From positions 4,325,001-4,389,000 of the forward strand of contig NZ_CP125370.1 in the NCBI RefSeq assembly GCF_030034735.1: a DNA stretch of 64,000 nucleotides, given 5' to 3'. The notes under the pieces were generated by a model. That model saw nothing but the letters and a program-made list of their open reading frames with translations, was not told the origin of the DNA and made no database searches. The position numbers were made by a program, and so were the translations under genes. Origin of the DNA: Paenibacillus sp. RC334. Its GTDB lineage: Bacteria > Bacillota > Bacilli > Paenibacillales > Paenibacillaceae. Below are positions 17,967-28,523 of this stretch, piece by piece; within the stretch, counting starts at the first letter, position 1; each line of letters starts with the position of its first letter.

Positions 17967-18072
17967 GATGTTAATCTCCTTTTCTCTTCCCTGAAATCTG
18001 TTATCCATGTATAAACGGTTTATTCAGGCCGGCCTAGCCGGTCGGATTTAAATGTTTGATTTAAATAGTATA

Positions 18073-18765
18073 TTATATCAGACCTTGTTCCTTCAAACTT
18101 ACGAAGGTTCCGTCCCCGATCACGATATGATCGAGCACGTCGATGCCCACGATGTTGCCCGCTTCCATCAGGCGACGGGTCAACTGGACATCCTCCGGGC
18201 TTGGCTTCGGATCACCGCTCGGATGGTTATGAGCGCAAATAATCGAAGCACTGCTGCATTTGATCGCTGCCCGAAATACTTCACGAGGATGTACGATGGC
18301 GGCATTCAGGCTGCCCATGGATAGCGTTTCCTGGGCAATGACATGATTTTTAGTATTCAGGAACAGGCATACAAAATGCTCCTTCTGCAAATAACGAAGC
18401 TGCTCAAACAGCAAATCTGCCACGTCCCGTGGGCAACTGATCACCGGGGTCTCCAAATGGCGTGACAATGCCAACCGTCGCCCCAGTTCGATACCCGCTT
18501 TGAGCTGTATCGCCTTGGCATTGCCAATGCCTTTAATCTGGGTCAATTCGGTCATACTCATATCCACCAGTTGGCGCAAGTTCCCCGCCTGCTGCAAAAT
18601 ACGCTGCGCTAAATGCACCGATGACTCATTTTGTGTTCCCGTACGCAGCAATATTGCCAGCAACTCCGCGTTGCTTAAAGCTTCCGCCCCATATGTCATC
18701 ATGCGCTCTCTTGGTCGTTCTTCATGAGGGAGGTCGCGAAGCATCAGTGTTGGCGACTCTAACAT
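18073..18765 (-). CDS. radC: RadC family JAB-domain protein
   Basis: A 230-residue RadC (UPF0758) protein. An N-terminal helix-hairpin-helix region (about 60-95, with I-K-G-I-G-N-A-K-A) precedes a JAB/MPN metalloprotease-like domain with the H-N-H-P-S-G-D motif at 179-185. The original DNA-repair role has been withdrawn for E. coli and the molecular function is unknown. It has the usual place between maf and mreB. Confidence 0.95.
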   Translation of the reverse strand: MLESPTLMLRDLPHEERPRERMMTYGAEALSNAELLAILLRTGTQNESSVHLAQRILQQAGNLRQLVDMSMTELTQIKGIGNAKAIQLKAGIELGRRLALSRHLETPVISCPRDVADLLFEQLRYLQKEHFVCLFLNTKNHVIAQETLSMGSLNAAIVHPREVFRAAIKCSSASIICAHNHPSGDPKPSPEDVQLTRRLMEAGNIVGIDVLDHIVIGDGTFVSLKEQGLI

Positions 18766-18778
18766 ATGTTTATCCCCT

Positions 18779-19387
18779 TTAAGGTTGCAACACGCTCACT
18801 CCGAATTCGGACAACATGTCCGACAGCAGGGAAAGCGGCAATCCTACGACGTTAAAATAACAACCCTGAATAGATTCCACCAGCGTAGCACCCAAACCCT
18901 GAATGCCGTACGCTCCCGCTTTGTCAGACGGTTCGCCCGTATTCACATATGCCACAATTTGCTCATGGCTCAAAGGCTTCATCGTAACCTCCGTTTGGCG
19001 GTGTCTGACAAGCGTTTTGCCGGTTACGGTATGTATGCAGGCCACCCCAGTGAATACAAGGTGGGTTCTTCCCTGCAATGCTGTCAGCATGCGAACCGCG
19101 TCCGCATGGTCGGCAGGCTTACCCAGTACCAAACCATCCAGCACGACTATGGTATCACTGCCAATTACTAATCCACCTTCTTCGGATTGGCTGGCAATGT
19201 TCACGACCACTTCGGCTTTGCGTACCGCAAGGGTCTCCACAATTTGCTGAGGCGTCCAGCTCTCAGGCGTGCTTTCATCCGCATGACTCGGCATCACGTC
19301 AAAGGGTAGTCTAAGAAATGAAAGCAATTCCTTCCTTCTCGGTGAAGTCGATGCCAGAATAATGCGGGGCGTAATTTTCCCGTCCAT
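18779..19387 (-). CDS. maf: Maf family nucleotide pyrophosphatase
   Basis: A 202-residue Maf protein that hydrolyses non-canonical or surplus dNTP/UTP to the monophosphate. The signature A-S-T-S-P-R-R-K-E-L-L is near residues 12-22, and the K-A-x-x-V and G-S-D-T-I-V motifs follow. In Bacillus it has been linked to septum formation and competence. GGAGCTTCCCTT precedes the ATG. It is followed by radC after 13 nt. Confidence 0.95.
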   Translation of the reverse strand: MDGKITPRIILASTSPRRKELLSFLRLPFDVMPSHADESTPESWTPQQIVETLAVRKAEVVVNIASQSEEGGLVIGSDTIVVLDGLVLGKPADHADAVRMLTALQGRTHLVFTGVACIHTVTGKTLVRHRQTEVTMKPLSHEQIVAYVNTGEPSDKAGAYGIQGLGATLVESIQGCYFNVVGLPLSLLSDMLSEFGVSVLQP

Positions 19388-19409
19388 AAGGGAAGCTCCT
19401 TTTCATCAG

Positions 19410-19652
19410 TTAGAGCCTGCGGTACAGCCAGAACGCGGCGATGATGCCGATCAGACTAAGCAGGCTCAATTCAAAATTTATCGTTATATTGTAGCTGATA
19501 ATATCCAGATCCGCTCTCGGCGACCAGGATATCGTAGTGGGGTGGGTCAGAAAGGAAAGGAATTTGATCGATTGAAGGGCTTTGGCAATCCATGCACCCA
19601 AGAGCCAACCGAGCAACAAAAACAGTATAAGCATTCCTACATTTTTTTTCAT
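19410..19652 (-). CDS. Small two-helix membrane protein (DUF4321-like)
   Basis: An 80-residue protein with a membrane helix near 5-25 (K-N-V-G-M-L-I-L-F-L-L-L-G-W) and another near 60-77, with a short loop between. The size, topology and place next to maf match DUF4321-type proteins of spore formers; this is recognition by pattern, not by search. Function unknown. The ATG at 19652 is preferred because GAGGGAAGATCAGG precedes it and the protein starts cleanly with M-K-K. The upstream part of the open frame would overlap non-conserved sequence. Confidence 0.8.
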   Translation of the reverse strand: MKKNVGMLILFLLLGWLLGAWIAKALQSIKFLSFLTHPTTISWSPRADLDIISYNITINFELSLLSLIGIIAAFWLYRRL

Positions 19653-19773
19653 CCTGATCTTCCCTCGCCATTTTTTGACACCTTCATTATTATACGGTGA
19701 TTTCAACTGCAATACAAACAGAAATCCGGCATGGGGAACTATTTCCAGTTCCTTGCCGGAAAACATTGAGAAT

Positions 19774-21042
19774 CTATTGTTTTATAAATTGTATAAATTC
19801 CTTCTCATGCAAAACATATTCCATCATCGAAGACTGAATTTCCCAAATGTGCTCCTTGGCTGTGTTCTTGTTATATTCTCCAAGTGCCGAGACTGCACTG
19901 TTCATCGCCTTTTCCAGCGTGGATGCGGAAGCAGCCGCTTCCTTCGGCAGACCGGAGGGAAGCGCAGCGATATTTTGTGTCCACTGCTGATGCAGATCGT
20001 TCAGTTCCTTCATTTCGGTGGCATTTGCCTTACCTGATCCGCCTGCTTCAAGCAAGGATGAGGAAAGCCCGCTCAGCTTGCCGACCAAAGTGCTGCTTAG
20101 CTGAAAAAAGATAGTGAGCTTTTCACCATCGCCCCCATAAGCTGCTTTTTCGAATCCAGGCAGTTGAAGCTCACGGACATACAGCTCAACTCCTTGTGTT
20201 TTCAGTTGATTGCTGAGCAGCTTGGCCTGTTCCCTGTCTGGCGATATTCCTGCATAGACTCGGTTCTGATCCTCGGTGTCCCCACCGGCGGCAATGCCTG
20301 CCTTCAACAGCTCTTCCTTTGCTTGCAAAGCCCGTTCAGGGGTGCTGAATACTCCGTATTGCAGCAGGTAATAGGTTTGTGGGGGGACCTGAGCCGATAC
20401 AACTGTAACAGGAGCGGAATTCTCTTTTACAGATGGTGTATGTGTACTAACTGATTCTTTAAAAACCGGTATAGCCTCCTCTGTTGACGGATCTGATCCA
20501 GGAACAGCTCCACCTCCGTTAAAAAGCAGCAACATGATGTATCCAAACATCCCCCCGGTCATCAACGCACTGGCTACTGAGCCAATCAGCTTCCATCTGG
20601 AGGGATGGGGCGGACGCTTTCGGTACTCTTGACTGGAACGATGAGTTTCTTCTTCATCCTCTTCCGTACGATCTGGCAGAAAATCCGTATCTGACCAGGA
20701 AGCTGCTGATCGCCCAAACGGATCATCCCATCCTTCCTTCACGATGGGGGCAGGAGCAAAACGCCGCCTCGTACTAGGTCTATTCACGCCCGAAGGCTCG
20801 TTAATTTCTGAAATTCGTTCAGTCCCGTTGTTTGCACCTATGCCGCTAATTCTTTCCATTCTTTCATGCTGGTTAGCAGCTTGATACTGTTTCTCGCTTT
20901 CAGACCGTTCTGCTTCTTTATTTGTTTCACGCTGCTGGCTAGTTATCGGCCTGTTTTTGTATGGAAGCACCTGTAGCTTTTCCTCACGGCTTGTCTCCGG
21001 CGTCTGTTGCTCAAACCGGAATGTCATCTTTGCCTTGTTCAC
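19774..21042 (-). CDS. spoIIB: SpoIIB-like SPOR-domain membrane protein
   Basis: A 422-residue protein: a charged, low-complexity cytoplasmic region (1-150), one membrane helix (about 152-175), then an extracytoplasmic SPOR-type domain (about 221-292) and a helical tail. SpoIIB helps septal wall dissolution and localises engulfment proteins in B. subtilis, where it is the neighbour of maf and radC as here. Sequence similarity in this family is low outside the SPOR part, so the name rests on architecture and synteny. The start is GTG at 21042, 7 nt after GGAGGGAG. Confidence 0.8.
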   Translation of the reverse strand: MNKAKMTFRFEQQTPETSREEKLQVLPYKNRPITSQQRETNKEAERSESEKQYQAANQHERMERISGIGANNGTERISEINEPSGVNRPSTRRRFAPAPIVKEGWDDPFGRSAASWSDTDFLPDRTEEDEEETHRSSQEYRKRPPHPSRWKLIGSVASALMTGGMFGYIMLLLFNGGGAVPGSDPSTEEAIPVFKESVSTHTPSVKENSAPVTVVSAQVPPQTYYLLQYGVFSTPERALQAKEELLKAGIAAGGDTEDQNRVYAGISPDREQAKLLSNQLKTQGVELYVRELQLPGFEKAAYGGDGEKLTIFFQLSSTLVGKLSGLSSSLLEAGGSGKANATEMKELNDLHQQWTQNIAALPSGLPKEAAASASTLEKAMNSAVSALGEYNKNTAKEHIWEIQSSMMEYVLHEKEFIQFIKQ

Positions 21043-21122
21043 GGATGCACTCCCTCCTTGTCCCATACTTCCTCATAGTCTGTTGTATGAGTCAGGAAGA
21101 GAAAATATGCCCTGGACATTAC

Positions 21123-21167
21123 AAAAAAGGGTATCCCGAAGACACGTTTCGTGTTCGGAATACCCTT
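21123..21167 (-). terminator. Terminator after murC
   Basis: On the minus strand AAGGGTATTCCGAA and TTCGGGATACCCTT enclose a second small CACG/CGTG stem, ending in TTTTTT. It lies 41 nt beyond the murC stop and isolates murC from spoIIB. Confidence 0.9.
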
Positions 21168-21207
21168 GATGGTAGTATTTCATCAGCGTAACACTTTATG
21201 CATCTTG

Positions 21208-22590
21208 TTACACTTGCTGCTCGCGCAGATGACGTGCTAGCGCGTCGCCTGCTTTCCAGATATCTCCCGCGCCCATTGTCAGCACAAGATCGCCCGGCTG
21301 AAGACGATCCTTCAACTCGTCGATAACAGCTTCCTTGGTTGGCAGATAGATGGCATTCGCGTTGCTGTTCTGGACGATTAAATCCACGAGTTTCGAAGAA
21401 TGCACACCTTCAATTTGTTTTTCTCCCGCTGGAGAATAAATGTCGGTAATAATGACTTCATTCGCCTCACTGAACGCACGACTGAACGCATCCAGCAGGA
21501 AAAAAGTACGGCTGTAGCGTTGCGGCTGGAACACAGCAATAATACGCTTACCAGTCACTGTAGCTGCACTAATCGTAGCCTCAATCTCTGTTGGATGATG
21601 AGCATAGTCATCAATAACAAGAATGTCATTGCTTTCGCCTAGCACCTGAAAACGACGCTTCGCTCCGTGAAACTCCACAATAGCCGCAGCAATTTGCTCA
21701 AATGGGATGCCTGCTTCCAAGCAAGAAATTACACTAGCCATAGCGTTGTACAGATTATGTTTACCCGGTACAGACAATTCGATGGTTCCAAGCGCCGTCC
21801 CTTTGCGATTCATGGTAAAGCTTAAACGACGGTCACCCAACTGGATATCCGTTGCCGTATAATCTGCTTCATGCTCGACTCCATAGGTAATGACTCGAGT
21901 CTGAATCTGAGGCAGCATTTCCCGTACGTTCTGATCATCAGCACATACGATAGCCGCGCCATCCGGCCGGATTTGACCCAAGAACTGTACGTAGGCACTT
22001 TTCAGACGATTAAAGTCGCCATCATAATTTTCCAAATGATCGGCTTCAATGTTGGTTACGATACCTTGCCAAGGATGATATTGCAGAAAAGAACCATCGC
22101 TCTCATCCGCCTCGGCAACGACAAACTCGCTTTTGCCTGCTTTGGCATTCGTCCCCAAATTCGTGATTTCGCCGCCAATAATGTATGTTGGATCGACATT
22201 ACATCTCTCCATAACCAGAGCGATCATCGAGGAGGTTGTCGTTTTGCCGTGCGCTCCCGCAACAGCTACTCCCTTACGCTCGTTAAGCAACCGTGCGAGC
22301 ATCTGGGAACGATGCAGGGTCGGAATATTCAATTCCTCTGCTGCCACCCGCTCCACATTGTCACGGGACAGTGCCGTCGAATAAACGACAATGTCCGCGC
22401 CTGTAACGTGCTCAGGCGTGTGCCCGAGATATATTTTTGCGCCTTTCGCCGCCAGTTTTTCTGTCAGCTCCTGTGATGCCACATCTGAGCCTGTCACGGT
22501 ATATCCCATCTCCAGCATGACCCGAGCAATCGCGCTCATCCCGTAACCGCCGATACCGATAAAATGAACATGTTCCGAAGTAATCAACAA
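21208..22590 (-). CDS. murC: UDP-N-acetylmuramate-L-alanine ligase
   Basis: Adds L-alanine to UDP-MurNAc, the first amino-acid step of the peptidoglycan stem. The 460-residue protein has the N-terminal dinucleotide-like G-I-G-G-Y-G-M-S motif (12-19), the ATP loop G-A-H-G-K-T-T-T (112-119) and a Mur ligase C-terminal domain with the conserved D-D-Y-A-H-H-P. The start is a TTG (22590, or the next codon 22587), with no ATG available. A GGTTGGTGA element just upstream overlaps the folC stop, so coupling to folC is likely. Confidence 0.96.
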   Translation of the reverse strand: MLITSEHVHFIGIGGYGMSAIARVMLEMGYTVTGSDVASQELTEKLAAKGAKIYLGHTPEHVTGADIVVYSTALSRDNVERVAAEELNIPTLHRSQMLARLLNERKGVAVAGAHGKTTTSSMIALVMERCNVDPTYIIGGEITNLGTNAKAGKSEFVVAEADESDGSFLQYHPWQGIVTNIEADHLENYDGDFNRLKSAYVQFLGQIRPDGAAIVCADDQNVREMLPQIQTRVITYGVEHEADYTATDIQLGDRRLSFTMNRKGTALGTIELSVPGKHNLYNAMASVISCLEAGIPFEQIAAAIVEFHGAKRRFQVLGESNDILVIDDYAHHPTEIEATISAATVTGKRIIAVFQPQRYSRTFFLLDAFSRAFSEANEVIITDIYSPAGEKQIEGVHSSKLVDLIVQNSNANAIYLPTKEAVIDELKDRLQPGDLVLTMGAGDIWKAGDALARHLREQQV

Positions 22591-22593
22591 ATT

Positions 22594-23970
22594 TCACCAA
22601 CCTTTTTCCGAATCGGTTTGATACATAAGGGTAGCCCGTACATCCGCAATGAGATACAGTGTTCCGGACACCACCCCCAGATCCTCCGCTTCCGTATGTG
22701 ACTGAAGCAAGCGAAGAGCCTTTTTCCAGTCACCTTCTACAATAATTTTCAAATCCGTTTTGGCATAGGACGGCCGCAGCTTCTCCACGAGATGAGCCAG
22801 TTCAGCGGCATTCATTTTGCGGCGGAAATCGGGCTCGGTCAGGATAAGCGTATCCACTAGTGGCAGTATATGCTGCAAGTATGCTTCATGATGCTTGTTT
22901 GACAGCATACCCATCATTAAAACCATTTTTCGGTACGAATACAGTTGGGGAAGACTCTTTGCCAGCGTCTGCGCCCCTTCTGGATTATGAGCACCGTCAA
23001 TAACAATTCGCGGCGAACTGCTGACCTGTTCCAGACGACCTGCCCAGGCTGCTTCTCTAAAGCCCTCCAGTAGTTCAGCGTCATCCAGCACAAAAGCCAT
23101 ATACTGACGAAGCACCTCAAGCGTCATCAAAGCTCCTGCCGCATTAGCACATTGATGCTCGCCTAACAACGTGATGCCGATTTCCATGTGTCGGAAGGGT
23201 CCCGCAAACGAAAAAGTCTGTCCTGTTTCGTCCCCATTCAGCCGTTCATACGTAAACTGTTCTCCTGCTAGATACAAGGTAGCTCCCTGCATTGCCGCCG
23301 TTTCCCGTATAACCTGAATAGCCTCTGGCTGAGATACACAACTAACAACAGGTACGCCTGGCTTGATAATTCCAGCCTTTTCGCCTGCGATCTGTTCGAG
23401 TGTATCCCCTAAAATATCCGTATGGTCATAGCCTACATTCGTAATGACCGAGACGATAGGACTCACGATATTAGTTACATCCATCCTTCCCCCGAGGCCC
23501 GTCTCCCATACCACAACATCTGGAAAAGTCACCGTTGCATAATATAAAATAGCCAACGCTGTCGATACCTCAAACATCGTGGGTGATCCCAAATCACTGG
23601 CCGCGATTTCCTTGACCAACGGATACAAACGATTGGCAAGCAAGACCAGTGTATCATCGGGAATATCCGTCCCGTTGAATTGGAATCGGTTCGTAAACCG
23701 GGTGATATACGGAGACGTAAAGGTTCCCACATCATAACCGCATTTCAGCAGAACAGAGGTTAAGAAAGCACAGGTCGAGCCCTTGCCGTTGGTTCCCGCA
23801 ATATGCACAAATTTAAGATGCCGTTGCGGATCCCCCAACATGCTCATTAACTTCTCAATCCGTTCCAGTCCGGGTCTGATTCCGAACGGAATCAAACCGT
23901 TAATCCATTCCACTGCTTCATCATAGCTTTGTAAAGGAGCCACTCCCCCGCCCCTGATTGTATCTGACAT
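22594..23970 (-). CDS. folC: Bifunctional folylpolyglutamate/dihydrofolate synthase
   Basis: Adds glutamate to dihydropteroate and to folates. The 458-residue Mur-ligase-like enzyme shows the ATP loop H-I-A-G-T-N-G-K-G-S-T (about 56-66), E-T-G-L-G-G-R-x-D and the V-I-D-G-A-H-N-P motif of the C-terminal domain. I take ATG 23970 (M-S-D-T-I-R) with AAGGTG upstream; a GTG nine bases earlier is the alternative. It follows valS after 36 nt and is followed by murC after 3 nt. Confidence 0.95.
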   Translation of the reverse strand: MSDTIRGGGVAPLQSYDEAVEWINGLIPFGIRPGLERIEKLMSMLGDPQRHLKFVHIAGTNGKGSTCAFLTSVLLKCGYDVGTFTSPYITRFTNRFQFNGTDIPDDTLVLLANRLYPLVKEIAASDLGSPTMFEVSTALAILYYATVTFPDVVVWETGLGGRMDVTNIVSPIVSVITNVGYDHTDILGDTLEQIAGEKAGIIKPGVPVVSCVSQPEAIQVIRETAAMQGATLYLAGEQFTYERLNGDETGQTFSFAGPFRHMEIGITLLGEHQCANAAGALMTLEVLRQYMAFVLDDAELLEGFREAAWAGRLEQVSSSPRIVIDGAHNPEGAQTLAKSLPQLYSYRKMVLMMGMLSNKHHEAYLQHILPLVDTLILTEPDFRRKMNAAELAHLVEKLRPSYAKTDLKIIVEGDWKKALRLLQSHTEAEDLGVVSGTLYLIADVRATLMYQTDSEKGW

Positions 23971-24006
23971 CCTCTTCACCTTCAGGTCATTTTATAGTTA
24001 GTGGAA

Positions 24007-26673
24007 TTATCCCTTGAGTTCTTCAATCCGTGCGATAACTTTGGCGCGCTTATCCGAATAATCGGCTTTCTTGGCCTTCTCTTCCTCGATGACTTTGGCT
24101 GGTGCCTTCGCCACGAAGCCTTGGTTGGACAGCTTTTTCTCCACGCGCTCCACTTCACTGTTCAAATGCTGAAGCTCTTTTTCCAGTCTGCTAATTTCCT
24201 GGGCAATATCAAGCAGCCCGGCTAACGGCAGGTATAGCTCTGCTCCGCTGACTACAGAAGTCATGGCTTTATCTGGAACAGAGAGTTCCAATCCCGTGTC
24301 GAATTCAGACGTATTACAGAATCGACGTACATATTCCCCATTGCGGTTAATGATATCGAGAACGGCTTGATCGCCGGGTTTTACGAGCAATTCGATCTTT
24401 TTACTCATCGGCACGTTCACTTCAGAACGGATATTCCGCACTGCGCGAATCACGTCGATCAGCAAATTCATTTCAGCTACCGCATCCTTGTCCTCGAAAG
24501 CCGAATCGTAAACAGGCCAAGCGGCCAGTGTAATCGTTTCGCCTTCATGCGGAAGATGCTGCCATATTTCCTCGGAGATAAACGGCATGAACGGATGAAT
24601 CATGCGCAGTGTCCGATCCAGCACATACGCCAGTACGGACTGTGTTTTCTTTTTCGCCTCTGCATTCTCGCCATACAGGGAAAGCTTCGCAAACTCGATG
24701 TACCAGTCGCACAAGTCATCCCAAATAAAGTTGTACAGAAGGCGGCCTGTCTCGCCAAATTCATAAGCATCTATTAGACGCGTGATATCGCGTGAAGTTT
24801 CGTTCAAACGGTGAAGGATCCAGCGATCCGCTGTGCTCAAATCACCGGTAATGTCGATATCGGCCGCAGTGACCCCTTCCAGATTCATCAGCGCAAAGCG
24901 TGACGCATTCCAGATTTTATTGGCAAAGTTACGTGCCTGCTCTACCCGTTCCCAACGGAAGCGAAGGTCCTGTCCAGGCGTGCTGCTGGTAGAAATCATA
25001 TACCGCATGGCATCCGTGCCATATTGGTCGATTACGTCGAGCGGATCAACACCATTGCCAAGGGATTTGGACATTTTTCTACCTTCCGCATCACGAACCA
25101 GTCCGTGCATAAGCACGTCCTTGAACGGAATCTCTTCCGTAAACTCCAGTGCGGTAAAGATCATCCGCGACACCCAGAAATAGATAATGTCATACCCTGT
25201 AACCAGAACATTGGTCGGGTAGTAGCGTTGGAGATCCTCAGTCTGCTCAGGCCAACCCAATGTCGAAAACGGCCACAAACCAGAGCTGAACCATGTATCC
25301 AGCACGTCCTCATCCTGTTTCAGCTTTCTGCCAGCATATTCAGGCAAGGTTGTAGGATCCTCTGCCGATACAATAACTTCTCCGGTTTCTTCATCGTACC
25401 AAGCCGGAATACGGTGTCCCCACCACAATTGACGGGAAATACACCAGTCACGCACATTTTCAATCCAGTGCAGATAAGTACGCTCAAAGCGATCCGGGAC
25501 AAAGTTTACACCATTGCCAGCCTTCTGCACTTCAATCGCTTTGGCTGCCAGAGGCTTCATTTCCACGAACCATTGTGTAGACAGATAAGGTTCTACAACC
25601 GCACCTGTACGCTCGCTGTGGCCCACCTGATGCACATGCTCCTCGATACGGAGCAGCACGCCCTGCTCTTTCAGGTCAGCGACGATTTGCTTACGGCAAT
25701 CGCTGCGATCAAGACCCTGATATTTGCCTGCTTCGGCGTTCATCGTACCTGTTTCGTCCATAACGGTAATCTGTGGCAACTGGTGACGTTGCCCCATTTC
25801 AAAGTCGTTCGGATCATGAGCTGGCGTAATTTTAACCGCACCGCTACCGAAGTCTTTTTCTACGTAGTCATCCGCAATGACCGGAATTTCCCGCCCGATA
25901 ATCGGAAGCACGAGTGTTTTGCCGATCATATGCTTGTACCGTTCATCCTCAGGATGTACGGCTACCGCTGTATCGCCCAGCATGGTTTCAGGACGCGTGG
26001 TGGCTACAGTGATAAACCCACTGCCATCTTGAAGCGGATATTGCAGGTGATACAGATTTCCGTTTACCTCTTTGTATTCCACTTCAATATCTGATAGAGC
26101 CGTACGTGCAGCAGGGTCCCAGTTAATGATGCGTTTACCGCGATAAATCAGGCCCTTCTTGTACAGCTTGACGAATACTTCGCGAACGGCTTGAGACAAC
26201 CCGTCATCCAGCGTAAAACGCTCACGCGAATAATCGAGAGAGAATCCCATTTTTTCCCATTGATTATGAATGTTGTCCAGGTAGAGATCCTTCCATTCCC
26301 AAACCTTCTCCAAAAATTTCTCGCGTCCCAGATCGTAGCGCGTCAAGCCTTCCTCACGCAGCTTCTGCTCTACCTTCGTCTGGGTGGCAATGCCCGCATG
26401 GTCTGCCCCTGGCAGCCACAATGCGTCATAGCCCTGCATCCGCTTGGTGCGGATAATAATGTCCTGCAAAGTAAAATCAAGAGCATGTCCAATGTGCAGC
26501 ATGCCTGTAACATTCGGTGGTGGAATAACGATTGTAAAAGGCTCTGCCTCTGGAAGTCGTCCAGCGCGGAAATACCCCTTCTCCATCCACGTTTTGTACC
26601 ATTTTTTCTCGGCTGATTTTGGATCGTACGTTGTTGGCATTTCCAAGGTTGTCTTGTTGTCTTGTTCTGACAT
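24007..26673 (-). CDS. valS: Valyl-tRNA synthetase
   Basis: A class Ia synthetase of 888 residues, standard length, charging tRNA-Val. It has H-I-G-H in the nucleotide-binding fold (about 53-56), K-M-S-K-S (about 530), an editing (CP1) insertion between them, an anticodon-binding region and a C-terminal coiled-coil arm. The ATG at 26673 (M-S-E-Q-D-N-K-T-T) has GGAGG 9 nt upstream; the frame upstream of it belongs to the T-box leader. Expression is expected to rise when uncharged tRNA-Val accumulates. Confidence 0.97.
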   Translation of the reverse strand: MSEQDNKTTLEMPTTYDPKSAEKKWYKTWMEKGYFRAGRLPEAEPFTIVIPPPNVTGMLHIGHALDFTLQDIIIRTKRMQGYDALWLPGADHAGIATQTKVEQKLREEGLTRYDLGREKFLEKVWEWKDLYLDNIHNQWEKMGFSLDYSRERFTLDDGLSQAVREVFVKLYKKGLIYRGKRIINWDPAARTALSDIEVEYKEVNGNLYHLQYPLQDGSGFITVATTRPETMLGDTAVAVHPEDERYKHMIGKTLVLPIIGREIPVIADDYVEKDFGSGAVKITPAHDPNDFEMGQRHQLPQITVMDETGTMNAEAGKYQGLDRSDCRKQIVADLKEQGVLLRIEEHVHQVGHSERTGAVVEPYLSTQWFVEMKPLAAKAIEVQKAGNGVNFVPDRFERTYLHWIENVRDWCISRQLWWGHRIPAWYDEETGEVIVSAEDPTTLPEYAGRKLKQDEDVLDTWFSSGLWPFSTLGWPEQTEDLQRYYPTNVLVTGYDIIYFWVSRMIFTALEFTEEIPFKDVLMHGLVRDAEGRKMSKSLGNGVDPLDVIDQYGTDAMRYMISTSSTPGQDLRFRWERVEQARNFANKIWNASRFALMNLEGVTAADIDITGDLSTADRWILHRLNETSRDITRLIDAYEFGETGRLLYNFIWDDLCDWYIEFAKLSLYGENAEAKKKTQSVLAYVLDRTLRMIHPFMPFISEEIWQHLPHEGETITLAAWPVYDSAFEDKDAVAEMNLLIDVIRAVRNIRSEVNVPMSKKIELLVKPGDQAVLDIINRNGEYVRRFCNTSEFDTGLELSVPDKAMTSVVSGAELYLPLAGLLDIAQEISRLEKELQHLNSEVERVEKKLSNQGFVAKAPAKVIEEEKAKKADYSDKRAKVIARIEELKG

Positions 26674-26699
26674 ATCAGGATACCTCCATGATTTTTCAA

Positions 26700-27015
26700 T
26701 TGGCAAATAAAAAAAGCCCTTCATCCTCAAAGGACGAAAGGCTGTTCTCTCGCGGTACCACCTTTGTTTCACCCCTAGTGTATGTATCCACTGATCCATT
26801 ACACATGGTGTGACACTTATGCAGATAACGGCTGCGGACCGGCCTTATTCTACCGTGAACCTCGTACCTTCCGTTGGGATTAAATGAGGGACCGTTCGAA
26901 CAGGCGACTCCCGGGTGACTTCGGCCAGTAGCTTCCTGCGGAACCTCACAGCGCTGCAATTCCACTCTCTGAAGGGCTTGCTGCCTACTCTTCCCGATCT
27001 CAGTCTTTCAATAGC
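26700..27015 (-). promoter_or_regulatory. T-box riboswitch leader of valS
   Basis: The minus strand contains the T-box sequence AGGTGGTACCGCG (about 26751-26765). A terminator hairpin follows: GCCTTTCGTCC (26732-26742) pairs with GGATGAAGGGC (26716-26726), then a T run. The antiterminator would use the T-box bulge to bind the free CCA end of uncharged tRNA. Upstream, about 240 nt form the stem I region. A GUC valine codon at 26919-26917 is a possible specifier; I did not fold stem I well enough to be sure. Confidence 0.93.
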
Positions 27016-27023
27016 TATACCAC

Positions 27024-27052
27024 ATCATACATTTCCCATTGACTATAGTCAA
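27024..27052 (-). promoter_or_regulatory. Promoter of the valS-folC-murC transcript
   Basis: TTGACT (27047-27052) and TATGAT (27024-27029) on the minus strand, 17 nt apart, just downstream of the spoVID stop codon and immediately upstream of the T-box leader. Confidence 0.85.
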
Positions 27053-27081
27053 CACCCGTTGCTCATTTTCCAATGACCGAA

Positions 27082-28398
27082 TTAAGGGATGTACAATACC
27101 TGCCCTTCTTCTACATGATGCTCTGCCAGCTTGTTATACAGTTGAAGCTCCCGTGTGCTGAGTTGATAGCGATCAGCGATCGTTTCTAGTGTATCTTCAC
27201 GCTGAACGATGCATAATCGGACCTTGCGGAACGGCGTTTCATCCTGTGTATGGAAAAAAAGGTTTTTCCATTTGGCATCCTCACGCTCTTCTTGGGCTTC
27301 CTGCCCCTGCGGTTCTTGCTCCAGTTGCTGCTGGTATTCCGCTTCCTTCACCGAACGACTGGATTGTAGCAATGATGAGTAGACCACCGGGTCCGGCTCG
27401 TCTGCTTTTTCGTTCTTTTTGCTGTTCAGCGCCACGCGCATCTCCGGTTTATCGTCTGCAACAGTGTCCTGGGACACAGCGTCCACCTGCTCTAATGTCT
27501 CACGTCTAAAATCATCCACCTGACCTGCTTCCAGCTGCGGCTCCAGATAGATCTCTGGCTCCGTCGCGTGATGCGGTTCAGCCAGCAAAGGATCATAGAC
27601 CACATTGGGAGCTGTGGAGGATATTTTCGGCTCACTTCCCGTCCATGCTTCCTCTTGCTGAAATCCCCATACTTCTGGTGTCTCATGCTCATGCTTTACC
27701 TCGGAAGTGCTGTCTTCAACAGCTTTACCCGTCCAAGGCTCATAGATCCGGTTCGGGTCTACAGCAGACTCGTAAGCTTGGTGTTCCGGTGATGACTTCT
27801 GCTCCCCATACTCCTGTGATGGCTGTTCCCAGGAAGCGTACTCCTGCTGAGCTGGCACCCTGTATGAAGATTCAGACTCCGTCGTATGATCGGATACAGA
27901 ATTCTGAGTGGCATAAGTTTCTTCCTGACGCTGCTCTGCATTCGCGGAAAAGGGGCGAGCGGGATGTTCAGGTGCGTGCACCACCGTAAATTCCTCATCC
28001 AGCCAAACCGCTGTCTCCTCCGCATGGGAGCTTTCCACCCCGTGCAGGGAGAGAACACCTGTAATATTCAGACTACGTAATGATAGCAGGTCCACATCGA
28101 AATTCTCAATCTCAACTGAAATGTCTTCCAATCTTCCTACCCGATTCAGTGGAATCGTAATTTCCACAGGGATCAAATGATGAAGCTCATTCATTACCTG
28201 TTCAGGTGTGCGGTACACGCCCTCCAGCAGCAAATGCCCTCGCAAAGCGGCATGGTCGCCGTGGGTTACAACCTGAATGCGTGGCAGAAGCTCAATTTCC
28301 TCCAACTCAGCAATCCCGGCAGCTTCCTCCGTCAAATGAATGCGTTCATAAATATCAAAACGCAAGCCTTGCGGCTGATCATTCTGTTGTTTGTTCAA
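27082..28398 (-). CDS. spoVID: SpoVID-like spore coat assembly protein with C-terminal LysM
   Basis: A 438-residue protein. The N-terminal part (about 1-150) with G-L-R-F-D-I-Y-E-R-I-H-L matches the SpoVID N domain that drives coat encasement. A long acidic, Gln/Glu/Ser/Thr-rich linker follows, ending in one LysM domain (about 390-438, Q-R-E-D-T-L-E-T-I-A-D-R-Y). The place between hemL and valS is that of spoVID in B. subtilis. An ATG at 28407 touches its own GGAGG directly, which is too close to use. TTG at 28398, 9 nt downstream of the same GGAGG, fits far better and is chosen. SafA at the left of the window is the known partner of SpoVID. Confidence 0.85.
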   Translation of the reverse strand: MNKQQNDQPQGLRFDIYERIHLTEEAAGIAELEEIELLPRIQVVTHGDHAALRGHLLLEGVYRTPEQVMNELHHLIPVEITIPLNRVGRLEDISVEIENFDVDLLSLRSLNITGVLSLHGVESSHAEETAVWLDEEFTVVHAPEHPARPFSANAEQRQEETYATQNSVSDHTTESESSYRVPAQQEYASWEQPSQEYGEQKSSPEHQAYESAVDPNRIYEPWTGKAVEDSTSEVKHEHETPEVWGFQQEEAWTGSEPKISSTAPNVVYDPLLAEPHHATEPEIYLEPQLEAGQVDDFRRETLEQVDAVSQDTVADDKPEMRVALNSKKNEKADEPDPVVYSSLLQSSRSVKEAEYQQQLEQEPQGQEAQEEREDAKWKNLFFHTQDETPFRKVRLCIVQREDTLETIADRYQLSTRELQLYNKLAEHHVEEGQVLYIP

Positions 28399-28523
28399 GG
28401 ATGGCATCCTCCTTTGGGCAGCCTCCGCACATCCTCTGACTCCTGTCAGGCGCACGGAAACTCCATATTGCAAACCGTTTCTAGGTTCAAGTATATGCGC
28501 CAAAATAGAAGGCATGCCATCTT

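Noticed and set aside
25024..26094. A 356-codon open frame on the plus strand inside valS
   Set aside because: Complementary shadow of a highly conserved gene; no start signal and no domain-like composition.
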